A DNA stretch of 64,000 bases. Source: Silene conica. Taxonomy: Eukaryota > Streptophyta > Magnoliopsida > Caryophyllales > Caryophyllaceae. A program made the position numbers and the translations under genes. How positions within the stretch are numbered: the stretch's first letter is position 1; the number at the start of each line of letters is the position of its first letter. The stretch is from positions 16,020,649-16,084,648 of the forward strand of contig CM055312.2 in NCBI GenBank assembly GCA_029255685.2, given 5' to 3'. Shown here in pieces: positions 24,301-35,637 of this stretch. The notes under the pieces were generated by a model. That model was not told where the DNA came from. It saw only the letters and a list, made by a program, of their open reading frames with translations, and searched no databases.

Positions 24301-24837
24301 CATGTCTCTTAACAATTGAAGGAGTTCATCGAATGCTACATTACTAATTCCATGAAGTGTCTTGTACAAAAAAAGTTGAATAATGAAAGACAATTTTGAA
24401 AAATTCTTACAGCCCGGGAATAATTCTTGTTGACCCTCTTCAACCAACTTATAAAACTTTTTAGCTTCATCATTAGGACAATTTTGTACGTTAGTGGGAC
24501 CTTCACAACAACTTCTAAATCTGTCCTCTAACAATGTGTCGGTATTGTCATTGAAAATTGGTTCTTCATCAAGGGTTTCAACTATGGGTTCAGTTGATAA
24601 AGGATCCTCTCCATGAAAGGTCCAAACATGATAATTCTCAACATAACCAAATCCTTTTAAATGATCATACACCTCATGTCTTCGTAACCAATAACGGTTT
24701 GCACACCTCTTACATGGACATCTTATTTGACTCCCATGAACACCCTTAGAAAATGACACATTAAGGAACTCAATGACTCCATTTTCAAACTCAGGCAAAC
24801 GTCTAGCAATATACATCCAACTTCTATCATTCCTCAT
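21354..24837 (-). CDS. TNPD-like CACTA transposase, 2 exons, one in-frame stop
   Basis: Exon 1 is 24837-22274 and exon 2 is 22158-21354; the 115-bp GT-AG intron keeps the frame (…QCIK/EHEAF…), giving 1123 codons including the end stop. The start MRNDRSWMYIAR opens the transposase-associated domain (about residues 3-80, cysteines in IRCPCKRC). The Transposase_21 catalytic region covers about 250-560, with likely acidic residues D327 (ASDGFNPF), D379 (NNIDVYL) and E548 (DVMHIEKN). DUF4218 follows at about 690-790 (SFFDIMVHLPIHLVEEVRLG) and DUF4216 lies in exon 2 (WYQVEKDDYGL). Codon 609 is TAA (23011-23013), in the middle of otherwise conserved sequence, so the full protein cannot be made. The enzyme would cut CACTA ends in the nucleus. 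Confidence 0.92.
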
Positions 24838-24964
24838 CCTCTGAATTCTGGATTAAATAAGCACAAATTAATATATACTTCTCATTATGAAACAGCAATT
24901 GAAACTACTGGAAAAGGATTACTGAGTGTTGAGAATTAGTAGTGCAGAAACAACAATTGAAACA

Positions 24965-25198
24965 ACTTTGGTTACTTCGGTTTTGTCTACAATGCACAAT
25001 TATTGGGCTTCTATGTTTGTTTTACCAAAAGGAGTAGTGCAAAGAGTGGAGAGCATTTGTAGGAATTTTTTGTGGGATGGGCATGCTGAGGATAACAGGG
25101 TTCCAGCTATTGGTTGGCACAAGGTTTGTATGCCTAAAAAGGAAGCGGGATTGGATATAAAACAAGGCTTGATCTGGAATAAGGCTTTAATTGGGAAA
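24965..25198 (+). pseudogene. LINE reverse-transcriptase fragment captured in the CACTA
   Basis: 78 uninterrupted codons translate to a piece typical of the C-terminal part of plant LINE (L1-type) polyproteins: NYWASMFVLPKGV, ICRNFLWDG, WHKVCMPKKEAGL, WNKALIGK. It is antisense to the transposase genes and has no start or neighbouring LINE domains. On both sides it joins the AACAATTGAAAC repeats of the CACTA, so it was taken up into this region rather than being an intact LINE. No poly(A) tail is visible. Confidence 0.85.
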
Positions 25199-25199
25199 C

Positions 25200-25840
25200 A
25201 AACAATTGAAACAACAATTTAAACAACAATTTAAACAACAATTGAAACTACAATTGAAACAACAATTTAAACTACTGGACGAGTATACTACTTACCTTTC
25301 GTTAGAAACGGATTACTTAGTATAGGGAATTAGTAGTGCACGCAGAAACAACAATTGAAATAGGCACTAATTGAATGAAAATCAAATCGACATTAAAACG
25401 AAAGGCAAATCGACATTAAAACGAAAGGCAAATCGGCATTAAAACGAAAGGCAAATCGACATTAAAACGAACGGCAGAGCTTCATGAAACAACAATTTAA
25501 ACAACAATTTAAACAACAATTTAAACTACAATTGAAACAACAATTGAAACAACAATTTAAACAACAATTGAAACAACAATTGAAACAACAATTTAAACAA
25601 CAATTGAAACTACAATTGAAACAACAATTTAAACTACTGGACGAGTATACTACTTACCTTTCGTTAGAAACGGATTACTGAGTATAGGGAATTAGTAGTG
25701 CACGCAGAAACAACAATTGAAACAACAACTTAATTGAAATAGGCATTAATTGAATGAAAAGCAAATCGACATTAAAACGAAAGGCAAATCGACATTAAAA
25801 CGAAATTGAAGTATCATACCTATTATCAGAAATCCCAATC
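25200..25840. repeat. 12-bp repeat arrays within a ~362-bp tandem duplication
   Basis: Units AAACAACAATTT / AAACAACAATTG are arrayed at about 25200-25270 and 25484-25640. The block starting GGACGAGTATACTAC occurs at 25277 and again at 25639 (offset 362), each followed by a run of CGACATTAAAACGAAAGGCAAAT-like 23-bp units cut to 1-4 copies. A diverged third start is near 24900. The plus-strand frame at 25484-25681 (QQFK repeats) is a by-product. Confidence 0.85.
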
Positions 25841-26189
25841 AATTATACTGAATATGAATTTCACCGGCTGAGTAAGAATCGAACGCGTGAATCGTGTTGG
25901 TAAAATGCTCCGCTGATTGAGTTTTTTTGAGCTTTTTTCTGGGAATTGAAAGAGATGATAAAACGCGATGATGAAACGCGATGAAGATGGAGTACTGTAT
26001 GTTTTTTTTGAGTAATTAATCACGCGTTGAATATTAGCTAGGGTTAATTAATTAGATTAGGCGCCTAATTGTTTTACCCAATATTTCATTCTTTGCGCCT
26101 AATTAGTTTTTACCCAAATTTCAATTTATTTTTTTTTTAATTGAAAATTTTAGTAAGCGCTTAAATAAAATCATCTGAAAATTTATGTA

Positions 26190-26393
26190 TGTGACGAAAG
26201 TGTTGCACAAGTGTTGTTAGAAAATGCAACAATTGTATAAGAATGTTGCAATTAAAGTAATATATTGCAACACTTACCTTAAAGTGATGCAATATGTAGG
26301 TAATAAGCAACATTTTTAAATAAAGTGTTGCATAATTAAGTAAAAATTGCAACACAACCCGTAAGTCTTGCACACGAAATGTTGCATTAATGA
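26190..26393. repeat. Right subterminal repeats of the CACTA
   Basis: Several AAGTGTTGCA/TGTTGCAT motifs in both orientations mirror those at the left end and stop at the damaged junction near 26393. Confidence 0.85.
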
Positions 26394-26462
26394 AGTTATA
26401 AGGGAATTATCATGAATGTCTTGATGCTACCATAGTCATCCAAGTAAGGAATTATCATGAAG
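26394..26462. other. Patchwork junction at the lost CACTA right end
   Basis: Within 69 bp are four pieces found elsewhere. 26394-26414 (21 bp) is identical to 27064-27084. 26415-26425 (11 bp) matches 26472-26482. 26421-26451 (31 bp) is the reverse complement of 15026-15056. 26448-26460 repeats the GGAATTATCATG of the first piece. This looks like templated filler DNA from break repair. Confidence 0.7.
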
Positions 26463-28521
26463 ATCTTACTCAATGTCTTGATTTCTCAAATAAATTGCAT
26501 ACCTTGATAAAACATGAATAATGGTGATTTTATCACGCAATAAACCTTGATACGATCAATATAATATAATCAAAGTGTTGATTAAAACGGAGAACTACAC
26601 CCATGAGATACTTTCAATCAAATTAAGAAATCATTAATTCATTATACGATGATCATTTTAAGTGAAAATGAGAATGTATACATCACACCTATAAAACTTC
26701 AAACATTCATATGCATTGGTTAAATCGAAATTGCTATCCTTATACAAGTAAAAGTTATTGTTAAAAGGATAGAGTGGGAGAAAATATTTCGCTCGCAAAC
26801 CAATGATATATATGTAGGATCTTAGAGAAGATTCTTACATGGGAGACTTAAGAAGAGCCCTAAATGAATAAACTGAAAAAACTACGAGAGGACACTGAAG
26901 AAACTACGGGAGGACACACGAGGAAAGGTTCCTTATGTACATTGTTTCAAAGAGAGGAGACATGAAACCCCGTATGAAATCGGAAGGAAAACGGTTCCTT
27001 AATGAATGATTTTTCTAAATTTATAAGATAAAAGAGAAGAAATCATCTCAATTCTCTCAATGTAGTTATAAGGGAATTATCATGTCATATTCGTCTCGAG
27101 GAAACAAGGACATGAAAGAAGTGATGATTGATTGAATAAAGGTAGATCACTATAGGGATAGTGATAGTGATAATGATTCAAGTTATAAATAAAGATTTAC
27201 TGCAAGAAATGAAAGGTTCATTTAAGAGATCGAGTGATATTATTTTTAGTGGGAGCGATATTCATTAAAGAATTGAACCTACCATTTAGAGAGGATGGGT
27301 GATTATTTAAGGTGTAAAGAATAAGAGGTTTTCAATTCTAGATGAACTAATACCTTATATCATACGATGATGGAGTTTTACGGGAAGGTTTATTATATTG
27401 ATAATAAAAGGTCAAATAACCTTGATGAAATAGCCAAGATGTTTGAAAATAGTAAGAGTGATGAAATCACTGATAACTACAATATAGATTTCAGCACATA
27501 AGTGACTAGATAATTCCGAGTGATTCCTTAATCACTCTTATAGATCAATACGTCACGAGTTATAAGCTAAGATAACAGTGGGAGCTTCCCTCAGGAAAGG
27601 AATCTCAAAATCTAGAATGGGTTCTAGATATGTGCTCAAATAAGATCATATTATATGAGATAATATGAGTCGGAAGGAGACCAAAATTTCTAAGTTTTGC
27701 AATCATGAATAAAAGGGTTTATTCGCAAAACATTAAATAGATGATCGTGCATCAAATGCAATGAAATAGTATTGACTGTTTTTTCACCACAATGTCATTT
27801 GAGTTTTAATTAACTCAAGATGAAAGATACTTTGTCAAAATCCAAATGGGTTGTGAGAGACAATATTGAACCCCATAAGTGAACTGGATTGACTTAGTAT
27901 AGCCCCTAGCCGCTTACATGAGGTGACATCTCAAAGCGACTAGAATGTGAGGCGATTGATGGCAAGTTCAAGTGCCATAGAGTCATATGTGATGACTAGT
28001 CGATCACATAGGCAGATTGCAAGAGACACTCTGTCGGGCAAAGTGACCGCTTATAGAGTTCTGGAAATTTTATAAAAGCCGGGTCGTGGCGAGAGATGCT
28101 ATAGTATTCTTGTGAGTCAATTCTTAGACTAAAGACTACTCTCCCAAGATGGTACAGTTTAGGTATAACCTTGTTCCATTCTCTACGACTTTTCGTAACT
28201 GGAGTCAAATGGGATTGCTTTGGGTTGTGACTGACTGTGACTAGTTGAAGGAAGCAATGCGATAGAAATTGTCCACCCCTTGTCAGGGTTGTTCAAATCT
28301 CAAGGCCACTCGAGGAGAAGTAAACTGAAAATGCGTGGCCACGCTCGGAAGGTATCTATGGTAGATAATTACGGTCAAACAGTTATTCTCCAGATCGAGG
28401 AAACCACTCATGATATGATCGAATGCAAGTACGACCTTAGAGAGACATCTTGCATTGAGTGGGAGATTGTAATAGGACAAGAGAATTGGTGACGCACACT
28501 TGTCGAGGACAAGTGGGAGAT
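26463..28521 (+). other. Non-coding 3' region of the nested copia element
   Basis: About 2.1 kb without a recognisable pol domain. It ends in a polypurine tract (AAGTGGGAGAT, 28511-28521) directly before the 3' LTR. An open frame at 28280-28492 shows no family signature and I do not call it. Confidence 0.65.
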
Positions 28522-29749
28522 TGTTGGGAAATGTGTCATCAACAATAGTGCGATCACGTAATTAAACTCATGACAAGAATACGCAAGGGATGATACGAAA
28601 TATATTAGTCAACTGACCAACATTAATCGGTAATGATTGGCTAGCTAGAGTTTGACATTACTGTCGTATGACGGTGGTGGTCAGTTGATCCCTTTAGGTC
28701 ACACCTTTAGGACAATTCCCTTAATTGATAAAGTGATCAAATGTATATTGATACGATTTGATCATATTCCTTAAACTCGTATACCGAGAAATCAGAGGTT
28801 AAATCTTATTGTAAGATTTATGTTTAAAATTGAAACGTGTCAATTATTAAACAATAAACAATATTTTAAAATATCGAAATTGGAATGAATCGGGTTGATA
28901 ATTATTACAAGTGTTGTACATCGTATTGACGATTATTGTAACGACCATTTTATAAGTAATTACGAATTACTAATTGTTAAACTTTATATATTTAATTTAC
29001 TAATGATGTTTATTTGATAAATATGCATTTTAAATTAAATACAATTGTTTTATAAATGTGACATAATATATGTCACACATGATTATACAATTGTACAAAA
29101 TACAATTGATTCCATTTTATCTTATGAGATAAGTGCACCGGTTTTATGGGTGGGTGTTTAAGGGATTGTGTTATGTTTTTGCATGGGAGACAATCACTAA
29201 ACATGCCTTAAATATGCAACATGGAGAATATAAGCTAGAGCCACCCTATGAGCATGGGTAAGGCAAAAAGCTCTCTTTTGTGCTTCCCATAGCCGTGCCC
29301 CCTTACACCTACCACCATACTTATGTGAAATGTTTACATCTTAATTCATTCTAATCCCAAGTTAAGTTTTTCTAGTGTGAGAAAACAATACCAAAAACCT
29401 CTAAGTATTATAAGATAATAATACATACTAATTGTAGTATTGAGATAATATATTCTAATAAGTAATTAGAATTTGTTTAAGGATAATCCGATTCTTATAC
29501 TAGCTTGTTCAAACTCTCCGTTTGTTAAGGGCTTGTCTTGGTGCATCCAAAGGAGGTGTTCTTGTTGAATACTTGGAGGATCATCCTAGCATTACATTTC
29601 GGACCGTGTGTAAGGGTTCGAAATCTCTCCTTATTTCCGCATTATTTTAGCATGCATAAGATCTATATAATGAGATAATTAAAATGTTAATTATAAGATT
29701 ATGTTAGTATGACTAAAATAATTAGTTTATGAGATAACAAAACCCAACA
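28522..29749 (+). repeat. 3' LTR of the nested copia element
   Basis: TGTTGGGAAATG...AAAACCCAACA, followed by the GCCGC target duplication at 29750-29754. Hand comparison with 10318-11557 gives about 15 substitutions plus three small gaps. Confidence 0.92.
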
Positions 29750-31381
29750 GCCGCCGGTCGACCGGCTGAGACACCTTAATGTTGTGTTTTTTTGCGTATA
29801 AGAGGAATAGGGAGAGTTGGTCTCCCAGCTGGGTGGCCGGTGGTCTGTCAAAAGGCTGGGGACCCTTCCTCGTTAAAATTGTTTTTCGAAGGTTGTAGAG
29901 TGAGGGGTTGTCAGCCGGCTGACCGGCAGCCTGTCTGCAACCGGCTGACGACCCTTTTCACCTTAAAATCGCTTTAACTTTTGATCGGCTTGTCCGATTA
30001 GCTTGAGACTTGTTCCGTATGGTTTATACGTGTGTTTGTGGTTCTCGGAGTTCGGGCGGCACTATATTGGGTTCGGGAATGGAGTGAGGATAGAGACCCC
30101 CCGGTCGGGTAACCGAAAGGGAAACCGACTCTCCCTCAACTTAGTTCCCGGGGTTAATTAAGTGTTCATTAAAGGCCAGTAAAGTTAGGACCAAGGACTT
30201 GGTTGTAGTACATATCGCAATATGTCTGAGTTGGGACCGCTAGAGTACGATATGTACTGATGTTTGATTCGTGTCAAGTTATGGTCTGAGTTGCGATCCT
30301 CTAGCTTGACATGTGAGTGTTTGTGGCGTGACGGCCTAGTCTGAGTTGCGACGTATGGACCGTCTCGTGTATGGATGATGCGGTATGGATATGTCTGACT
30401 TTCGACCTCTGTCCTACCGTGAGTTTGTATGACCGTAGTGGGTTGGGTCTGAGTTGGGATCCCGATGTCACTACGAAGGGTAATGGTTCTGACTGAGTTG
30501 CGTTATGAACCATTATCAGCTGATTGGTATCCATCCGTGCCTGAGTTGCGGCTACGGGTGTATGCTTGCTAACTTGTGTACCAAGTTTACCTGAGTTGGG
30601 GTGTAACTTGGACATTGTTGATTGTTTTTAGTTCTTGCCTGAGTTGGGGTAGGTTCTAGATACTACTGATTGCATCTGCTTGCCTGAGTTGGGGTACAGT
30701 GTCTGATGTTGCTGATTGATTGTGTATATAGAGTGTTGTATATCTTAGAACTGTTCGTCCAAGGCATTGGACGACTCTTAGTCTGGTTTTGTAAATAGTT
30801 TGGAGTGAAAGACCCCCGGCCGGGCAACCGGAAGGGAGACCCACTCTTATTTCAAATTGTTTCCGAAGTTAGTTGAGAGTCTTGCATAGTATTGCATGAT
30901 GATATGAAAGATGAGATATTGATATATATGCTTTACATGTTATAAATGTTGGAGTATGTTGGATACTTTATGTGTTACGTGTCGTTAGCAATAGGTGGCT
31001 AGGAGGACTCTAGTCACCCCCCACTGATTGTGGCATACATGTTTTCATCTATGTAGGTACATGACAGGTTGGTGGCTGATGGGTTACATTGGAGGCTAGC
31101 GAGCGATGATCTATTAATAATTGACATACCCGATATCGTGTAGCTAGACCTAGTTGTTTTGGATTTATACTTGAGTGCCTGTAGGGATGTGCCATCCCAG
31201 GCTGTTTTGTATTTATACTTTCGTACTTAGACTATTACACTTATCTATGTTTTTATTTATTTTAGTTTGTACAGTTTTATTTTAATTCTCCTCGTTTATC
31301 ATGCATGTTAAAGCTTAAATTCCGCGTAAATTTTGGCATGTTTGTATGTTTTATTTTTCTGCTGCGACGAGGGGTTTTACA
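29750..31381 (+). mobile_element. 3' LTR of element A, part 2 (after copia insertion)
   Basis: Resumes at the target duplication and matches 2954-4583 of the 5' LTR, including the GC palindromes and the TGAGTTG array. It ends GGGGTTTTACA at 31381. The next five bases, GACAC, should be the right-hand target duplication of element A; the left partner lies outside the window. Confidence 0.9.
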
Positions 31382-32106
31382 GACACATTATTCCTGATCA
31401 GATCAGACACGAAAAATATGTCAAGGGGCAAGTGTTGAGCCATAATTAGGCTGATCAAATTTCTATCTAGTCCGACTACTCATTGCAAGCCTAGCTAGGG
31501 GAATTCTGGACAAGAATGTATACTCAAGACGGATAAGGGATAATGTACCTTTAATAGAGTACATGGTTGATCAGATGAAGAGTATGAACCTAACACAATG
31601 AAGTAGAATCATACCTGAATGACCTGCCCTAGTCAGTAGTGCGACTAGCATGTTTGCAGAAGATGTTAAGCTCCTATTTTCAAGGGAGACCAAGTAAAAA
31701 ACCCTAAACAAAGACTGAAGAACCGTGTGATCATGGGAGATTCCATAGACGTTGAGGTTGGAGAGTCAAAGCCGGATTAATAGGGAGTGTGCCCTATTAA
31801 TCAGGAACGACTCCTAGCAAAAAGATTGAGCGTTGGGGCATCCAACGTTCAAATGATAGTTAGTATAAAATGAAATGTAATCATTTATATTGAAACGAGG
31901 GAATCAATACTATTTTTTACAAGTAATACAAGCATTCATAATCGTCTTTTCTATTCTGTCTAGAAACACTTATTGAGTCTTCGTTCCTTTATCTTTCCTT
32001 TTAAAAGTTAGTCAATTACATTCATATTGATCATATTAGAGCTAGATACCCTACATTTCATACATTATTTAGCTTGATTCTGATCAGGATAATTCTTGCT
32101 AAAACA
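31382..32106 (+). mobile_element. 3' end of another LTR element (element F), tentative
   Basis: After element A come about 50 bp ending in a polypurine stretch (AAGGGGCAAG, 31423-31432), then a possible LTR of 674 bp (31433-32106) running TGTTGAGCC...GCTAAAACA. A TATA-like TAGTATAAAATG is near 31861. Similarity of LTR C to LTR A appears to begin just after 32106, which supports a boundary there. Style suggests a Tat-like gypsy LTR, but without coding sequence this is uncertain. Confidence 0.45.
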
Positions 32107-32289
32107 CCCCCAATCAGCACTAACCTGTCATACATGAAAAGATGTACGCCACAGTCAGCGAGGAACAACTAGAGGTTCTCCCAGCAACTTATTGTCAGAA
32201 AACACGTAAGCAGACATATATGAATATTTTACTAGCTAGCATAGCAATACAACATGTTCAACAATATGAGAATCAATATAACCACTCAA

Positions 32290-32790
32290 TGTCTGGTCGA
32301 GCGGTCAACTTAAGAAATATCCAAACACTAGAATCAAATATTGGGTCCATCAGTCAACTTAAGACTTATCCCAATATACACACTAAAGTAAGCGGTCCAG
32401 TGGTCAACTTAAGACATATCCCACTATTACACGCAAGTATTGCGTTAAGATGTCAACTTAAGACATATCCCAGTACATGACAACCACACAATAACTCCAA
32501 AGGTCAACTTAAGACATATCCCAATATGCAACAAACGATCACGTGTCAGGTCCAGAGGTTAGCTTAACACATATCCTAACATGCCACGTCCATACACGTA
32601 TCGGGTCCAGAGGTCAGCTTAAGACATATCCCGATGCGCCACAAACAATACACGTACTAGGTCCAGTGGTCAGCTTAAGACATATCCCATTACACGAGAA
32701 ACACACACGTACCGGGTCTAGAGGTTAACTTAAGATATGTCCCGACACGTAACACGTACTCGGTCTAGAGGTTAACTTAAGACATATCCC
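32290..32790. repeat. Spaced TTAAGACATATCCC repeat array in LTR C
   Basis: About nine units such as GGTCAACTTAAGACATATCC, each with a (T/G)CCAG(A/T)GG lead-in, recur every 50-65 bp. It takes the same place as the TGAGTTG array of LTR A but has another core sequence. Confidence 0.85.
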
Positions 32791-33865
32791 AATACGTTAC
32801 TGTATACTTCATCATATAAGATACTACACAAATATAGGAAACATACGAAAATTGAATTATCCAAATTGGAATCATGAAACACAAGTTACACACAAATAAT
32901 TCTTATAAGGTGCTCGTAGTTGGCCAGAACACCGGCTTCCGGCCAACCGTCTACGAACACTAATGACTTAGCTATAAAAATTGAAATTCGATAAGAGACG
33001 GTTCCCAGCCGGTGGACCGGCTCCCGGCCACTCGACTGGCAGCACTAACACTTGAATAATTCTCGCAAAATACATAGCGTGTATGCCCGATCGGTGGAGT
33101 AGCAGCCGGCCACCCGGCGGTGCAGTTACCCCATGTCCAGTTCTAAGAAAAATCCACGGAGAGAGGTCTCTTAACCGATAGACCGGCGGCCGACCACTCG
33201 ACTGGGAAGGCTTGCAGAACAATATACACACAAACAACATTTTCAAAGACAACGTACTCCCAGCCGGCCAGGCAACCGGCTGCCGGTCGACCGGCTGTCA
33301 GTACCTATTCGCGATTTTCAGAAAAACGAAGAAGATCCGGTTCGCGATGATCTTAAGAAGGGTTTTCTACGACATCTAAACTGCGATTTTAGTAACAAAA
33401 TCCAACAATATGTACACTAACACATTACCCTTTTCAAACAACTGACTAAACTTGTGAATCTAGCAACAAAACATGATTTAATCAACCGAAACCCGCTTTT
33501 ATACTAAGATGACAATGAACATCAAAAATCCATTTCTCCTAACATGTAAGACTACTCATAAATCCTGTTTAACATCAATATTTCACAAATTTTAGAAAGT
33601 ATATAAGATTAAACACAAAACCCACAAAATCAATAGTTCATCCATGCTTAAAATGAAAGAATCGGGATGATGAATATTGTTTCGTCAACTTTCCTTTATA
33701 TATGAGAAATGAAAGAATCGGGATTTAAGTGACACGTCGGGACTTAAGTGGGGTTTTGTTTTATGAACGAAAATGCCGAGTAACAAAGAACTTATTATTT
33801 CAAGACATATTATATCTTAAAATGGAATAGAATATATTCTTAACTTAAATTTAAGGAAAATAAAA

Positions 33866-33868
33866 TAA

Positions 33869-33902
<34 letters not shown>
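33866..33902. repeat. (AT)n microsatellite near the start of LTR C
   Basis: A run of about 15 AT units lies close to the LTR's minus-strand start; length is likely variable. Confidence 0.9.
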
Positions 33903-34025
33903 TTCGAAAAATACATTTAAATTTTTTAAAATACGGATTACCAAATAACAGGGTGTTACAATGAGCCCACCTTTTAAAAGGTTTCGTCCTCAAAACTTGA
34001 ACGAAAGAAAACTAAAGAAATTACC

Positions 34026-34419
34026 TCAATTGAAAAAACTCGGGTACTTGGCTCGCATCGAAGCGTCAGTCTCCCAAGACTCTTCCTCGACACTACCGCA
34101 CTTCCAAAGGACTTTGACTAGGGGAATGATCTTGCTCATCGTCTTCTCATCTTGGTGATGCAAGATCTTCAGGGGACGCTCTTCCAAAGCAAGGTTATGC
34201 CCTAACTTCGGAATCTCTGGGTTTAGTACATGACTCCGGTCACTCACGTACTTGTGGAGCTGGGACATGTGAAAAACATCGCGGACCTTGGCCAAACTCG
34301 AGGGCAACTCCAATCGATAGGCCACGCCACCAACACGAGCAACGATCAAGTAAGGTCCGATGTACTTAGGACTCAACTTGCATTTGACACCGAAACGCTT
34401 GACACTCTTCATGGCCGAC
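34026..34419 (-). mobile_element. pol C-terminal part of Tekay element C (fossil)
   Basis: Minus-strand sequence encodes the integrase tail (KSVKRFGVKCKLSPKYIGPY, FHMSQLHKYVSDRSHVL) and a chromodomain-like end (IIPLVKVLWK...EEESWETDASM). It is closely similar in type to 8800-9180 of element A, and is followed by a polypurine tract and LTR. It is separated from the rest of pol by the LTR element at 34420-42765. The element as a whole is broken in several places. Confidence 0.88.
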
Positions 34420-35606
34420 TGTAACACCCCCATTTATTTAAGAGCCTTTAGCAAGACATTCTCAAATAAATAGAGCTGTTACCATCTCGGAATGTCCGAG
34501 GTAGTGAAGAACAAAGTAAAACAACCAAAGTACTTGATTTAAAACTAATAAAATTTAACTTGGTTATTACAGTTACTACATAACGGAAAAGAAATTACAA
34601 CTGATGACTTCTCTAGATGTGATATAATTCTAAGTCGGTCCAAAGTATGCATCTCACATTCCTGCCCCAGCTCCTAGCTCATCTGGCTCTGACCTGTAGA
34701 ATCTACTCCCCATACCGGATCATCGTAGGTGTACACGAATACACTGTCAACCTCGCGGTTGAGTAGGGTAACACAATAATTATAATGCAACAGTTAAATG
34801 ATATGCAAATGTTATGACATGCTCGAGCTCAATCTCAATCTCAATCTCAAACTCATACCCGTGCACCAAGCCATACCGAACCTCCCGGCAGACTATAATC
34901 GGTCGTCACCAAACACCAGCATAACAGCTGAGGTCACCAGGTCTAGTCCTGCAGAACTAGCCTGGGCCCAATAATATCTCATCATCTCAACTCCGTATCC
35001 AATGCATATGCCATGCTCATGAGTGCAACCGTAATAGTAATTATACTTATGAATGCAACAATTATAAATAACCATTAAATACCATGCTCATATAACTCAT
35101 ACTTGCATCCATAATATGCAAGGCAACAACCATTCATATCACAACACAGAGTAAACATTCATTCATAACACTTCATAGAGTATAGTGTCAGTGTATCCTA
35201 CCTGATCAAGCGAAACTCCGAGCAATCATGTAATCAACGGGAATCAGAAATACTCTACTGCAACTCGTTCCCTATGAATATTACTTAATATTAATTCTCT
35301 ATTTAATATATCACGTTCACAACTAGTTAATTAGTCAAATTCGTAAATTAACCTTTTATATAATTCAATTTACTCAATCGACTCGTCTTCGCTACTTTTG
35401 TAACTAACTTCCATTAAATCAACCAACATACAATTATATACGAACTATTGATAACCGTCACATTCTTGTATACAATTTACTTAACTTTAGTAAATAAAAT
35501 CATAATCAACATGTACTAATAATAGTAAACAATAATAACAATATTACTAATAATAATGTTAACCCATAATAATAAGAATAATGGTGATAAAAATAATAAC
35601 ATATAA

Positions 35607-35637
<31 letters not shown>

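Larger units (their letters stand above)
24838..26190 (-). other. CACTA 5' flank of TNPD, repeat-rich
   Basis: Upstream region of the transposase gene. It contains a LINE fragment, 12-bp repeat arrays, a ~362-bp duplicated block and a paired GCGCCTAATT motif near 26060-26105. The minus-strand open frame at 25826-26023 has no recognisable similarity and is not called. Confidence 0.6.
15221..26393 (-). mobile_element. CACTA (En/Spm) DNA transposon, 11.2 kb, right terminus lost
   Basis: The left end is CACTACATTTTGATTC at 15221, preceded by ATT as the possible 3-bp target duplication. Subterminal TGCAACACTT repeats follow at 15240-15690 and recur inverted (AGTGTTGCA) at 26190-26390, which marks the other end. 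No ...TGTAGTG terminus is found at the right; the element breaks off at about 26393 in a patchwork junction. Two genes on the minus strand encode a TNPD-like transposase and a TNPA-like protein. Known role: TNPD cuts at the ends while TNPA binds subterminal repeats. With one terminus missing, an in-frame stop in TNPD and a frameshift in TNPA, it should be immobile. Confidence 0.92.
10318..29749 (+). mobile_element. Ty1/copia element with gag only, carrying an inserted CACTA
   Basis: LTRs at 10318-11557 and 28522-29749 (1240 and 1228 bp) both run TGTTGGG...CCCAACA. Target duplications GCCGC lie at 10313-10317 and 29750-29754. The matching site in the 5' LTR of A near 2950 has a single GCCGC, so the insertion is proven by its empty site. 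Inside are a primer-binding site, a 2.4-kb leader, a gag region, the CACTA (15221-26393), about 2.1 kb of non-coding 3' sequence and a polypurine tract. I see no integrase or reverse transcriptase. Without the CACTA it is about 8.3 kb. LTR divergence is about 1.3% by hand count. The gag is broken once or twice. Confidence 0.9.
32107..33960 (-). mobile_element. 3' LTR of Tekay element C (minus strand), 3' end missing
   Basis: On the minus strand the LTR starts TGTAACACCC at 33960, just after a polypurine tract (AAAAGGTGGGCTCA), and runs left. It resembles LTR A in structure: GC palindromes (32930-33300), a spaced repeat array (32290-32790) and a shared TGTGGCGTACAT...TTTTCATGTATG block near 32130-32150. 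It stops at about 32107, roughly 300 bp before the expected LTR end, where element F begins. Confidence 0.8.

Noticed and set aside
25484-25681. QQFK/QQLK-rich open frame
   Set aside because: A direct translation of 12-bp repeats in the CACTA upstream region.
27050-27064. AATGTAGT near 27058 as the missing CACTA right terminus
   Set aside because: No subterminal CACTA repeats lie next to it and they stop 670 bp earlier, so the match is probably chance.
28280-28492. Small frame before the copia 3' LTR
   Set aside because: Opposite frame is open too and no domain is recognisable; left as non-coding 3' region.
31382-32106. Possible inverted termini (ATTATTCCTGATCAGA and TCTGATCAGGATAAT)
   Set aside because: Only a short partial match that does not sit at both boundaries; the LTR explanation fits better.
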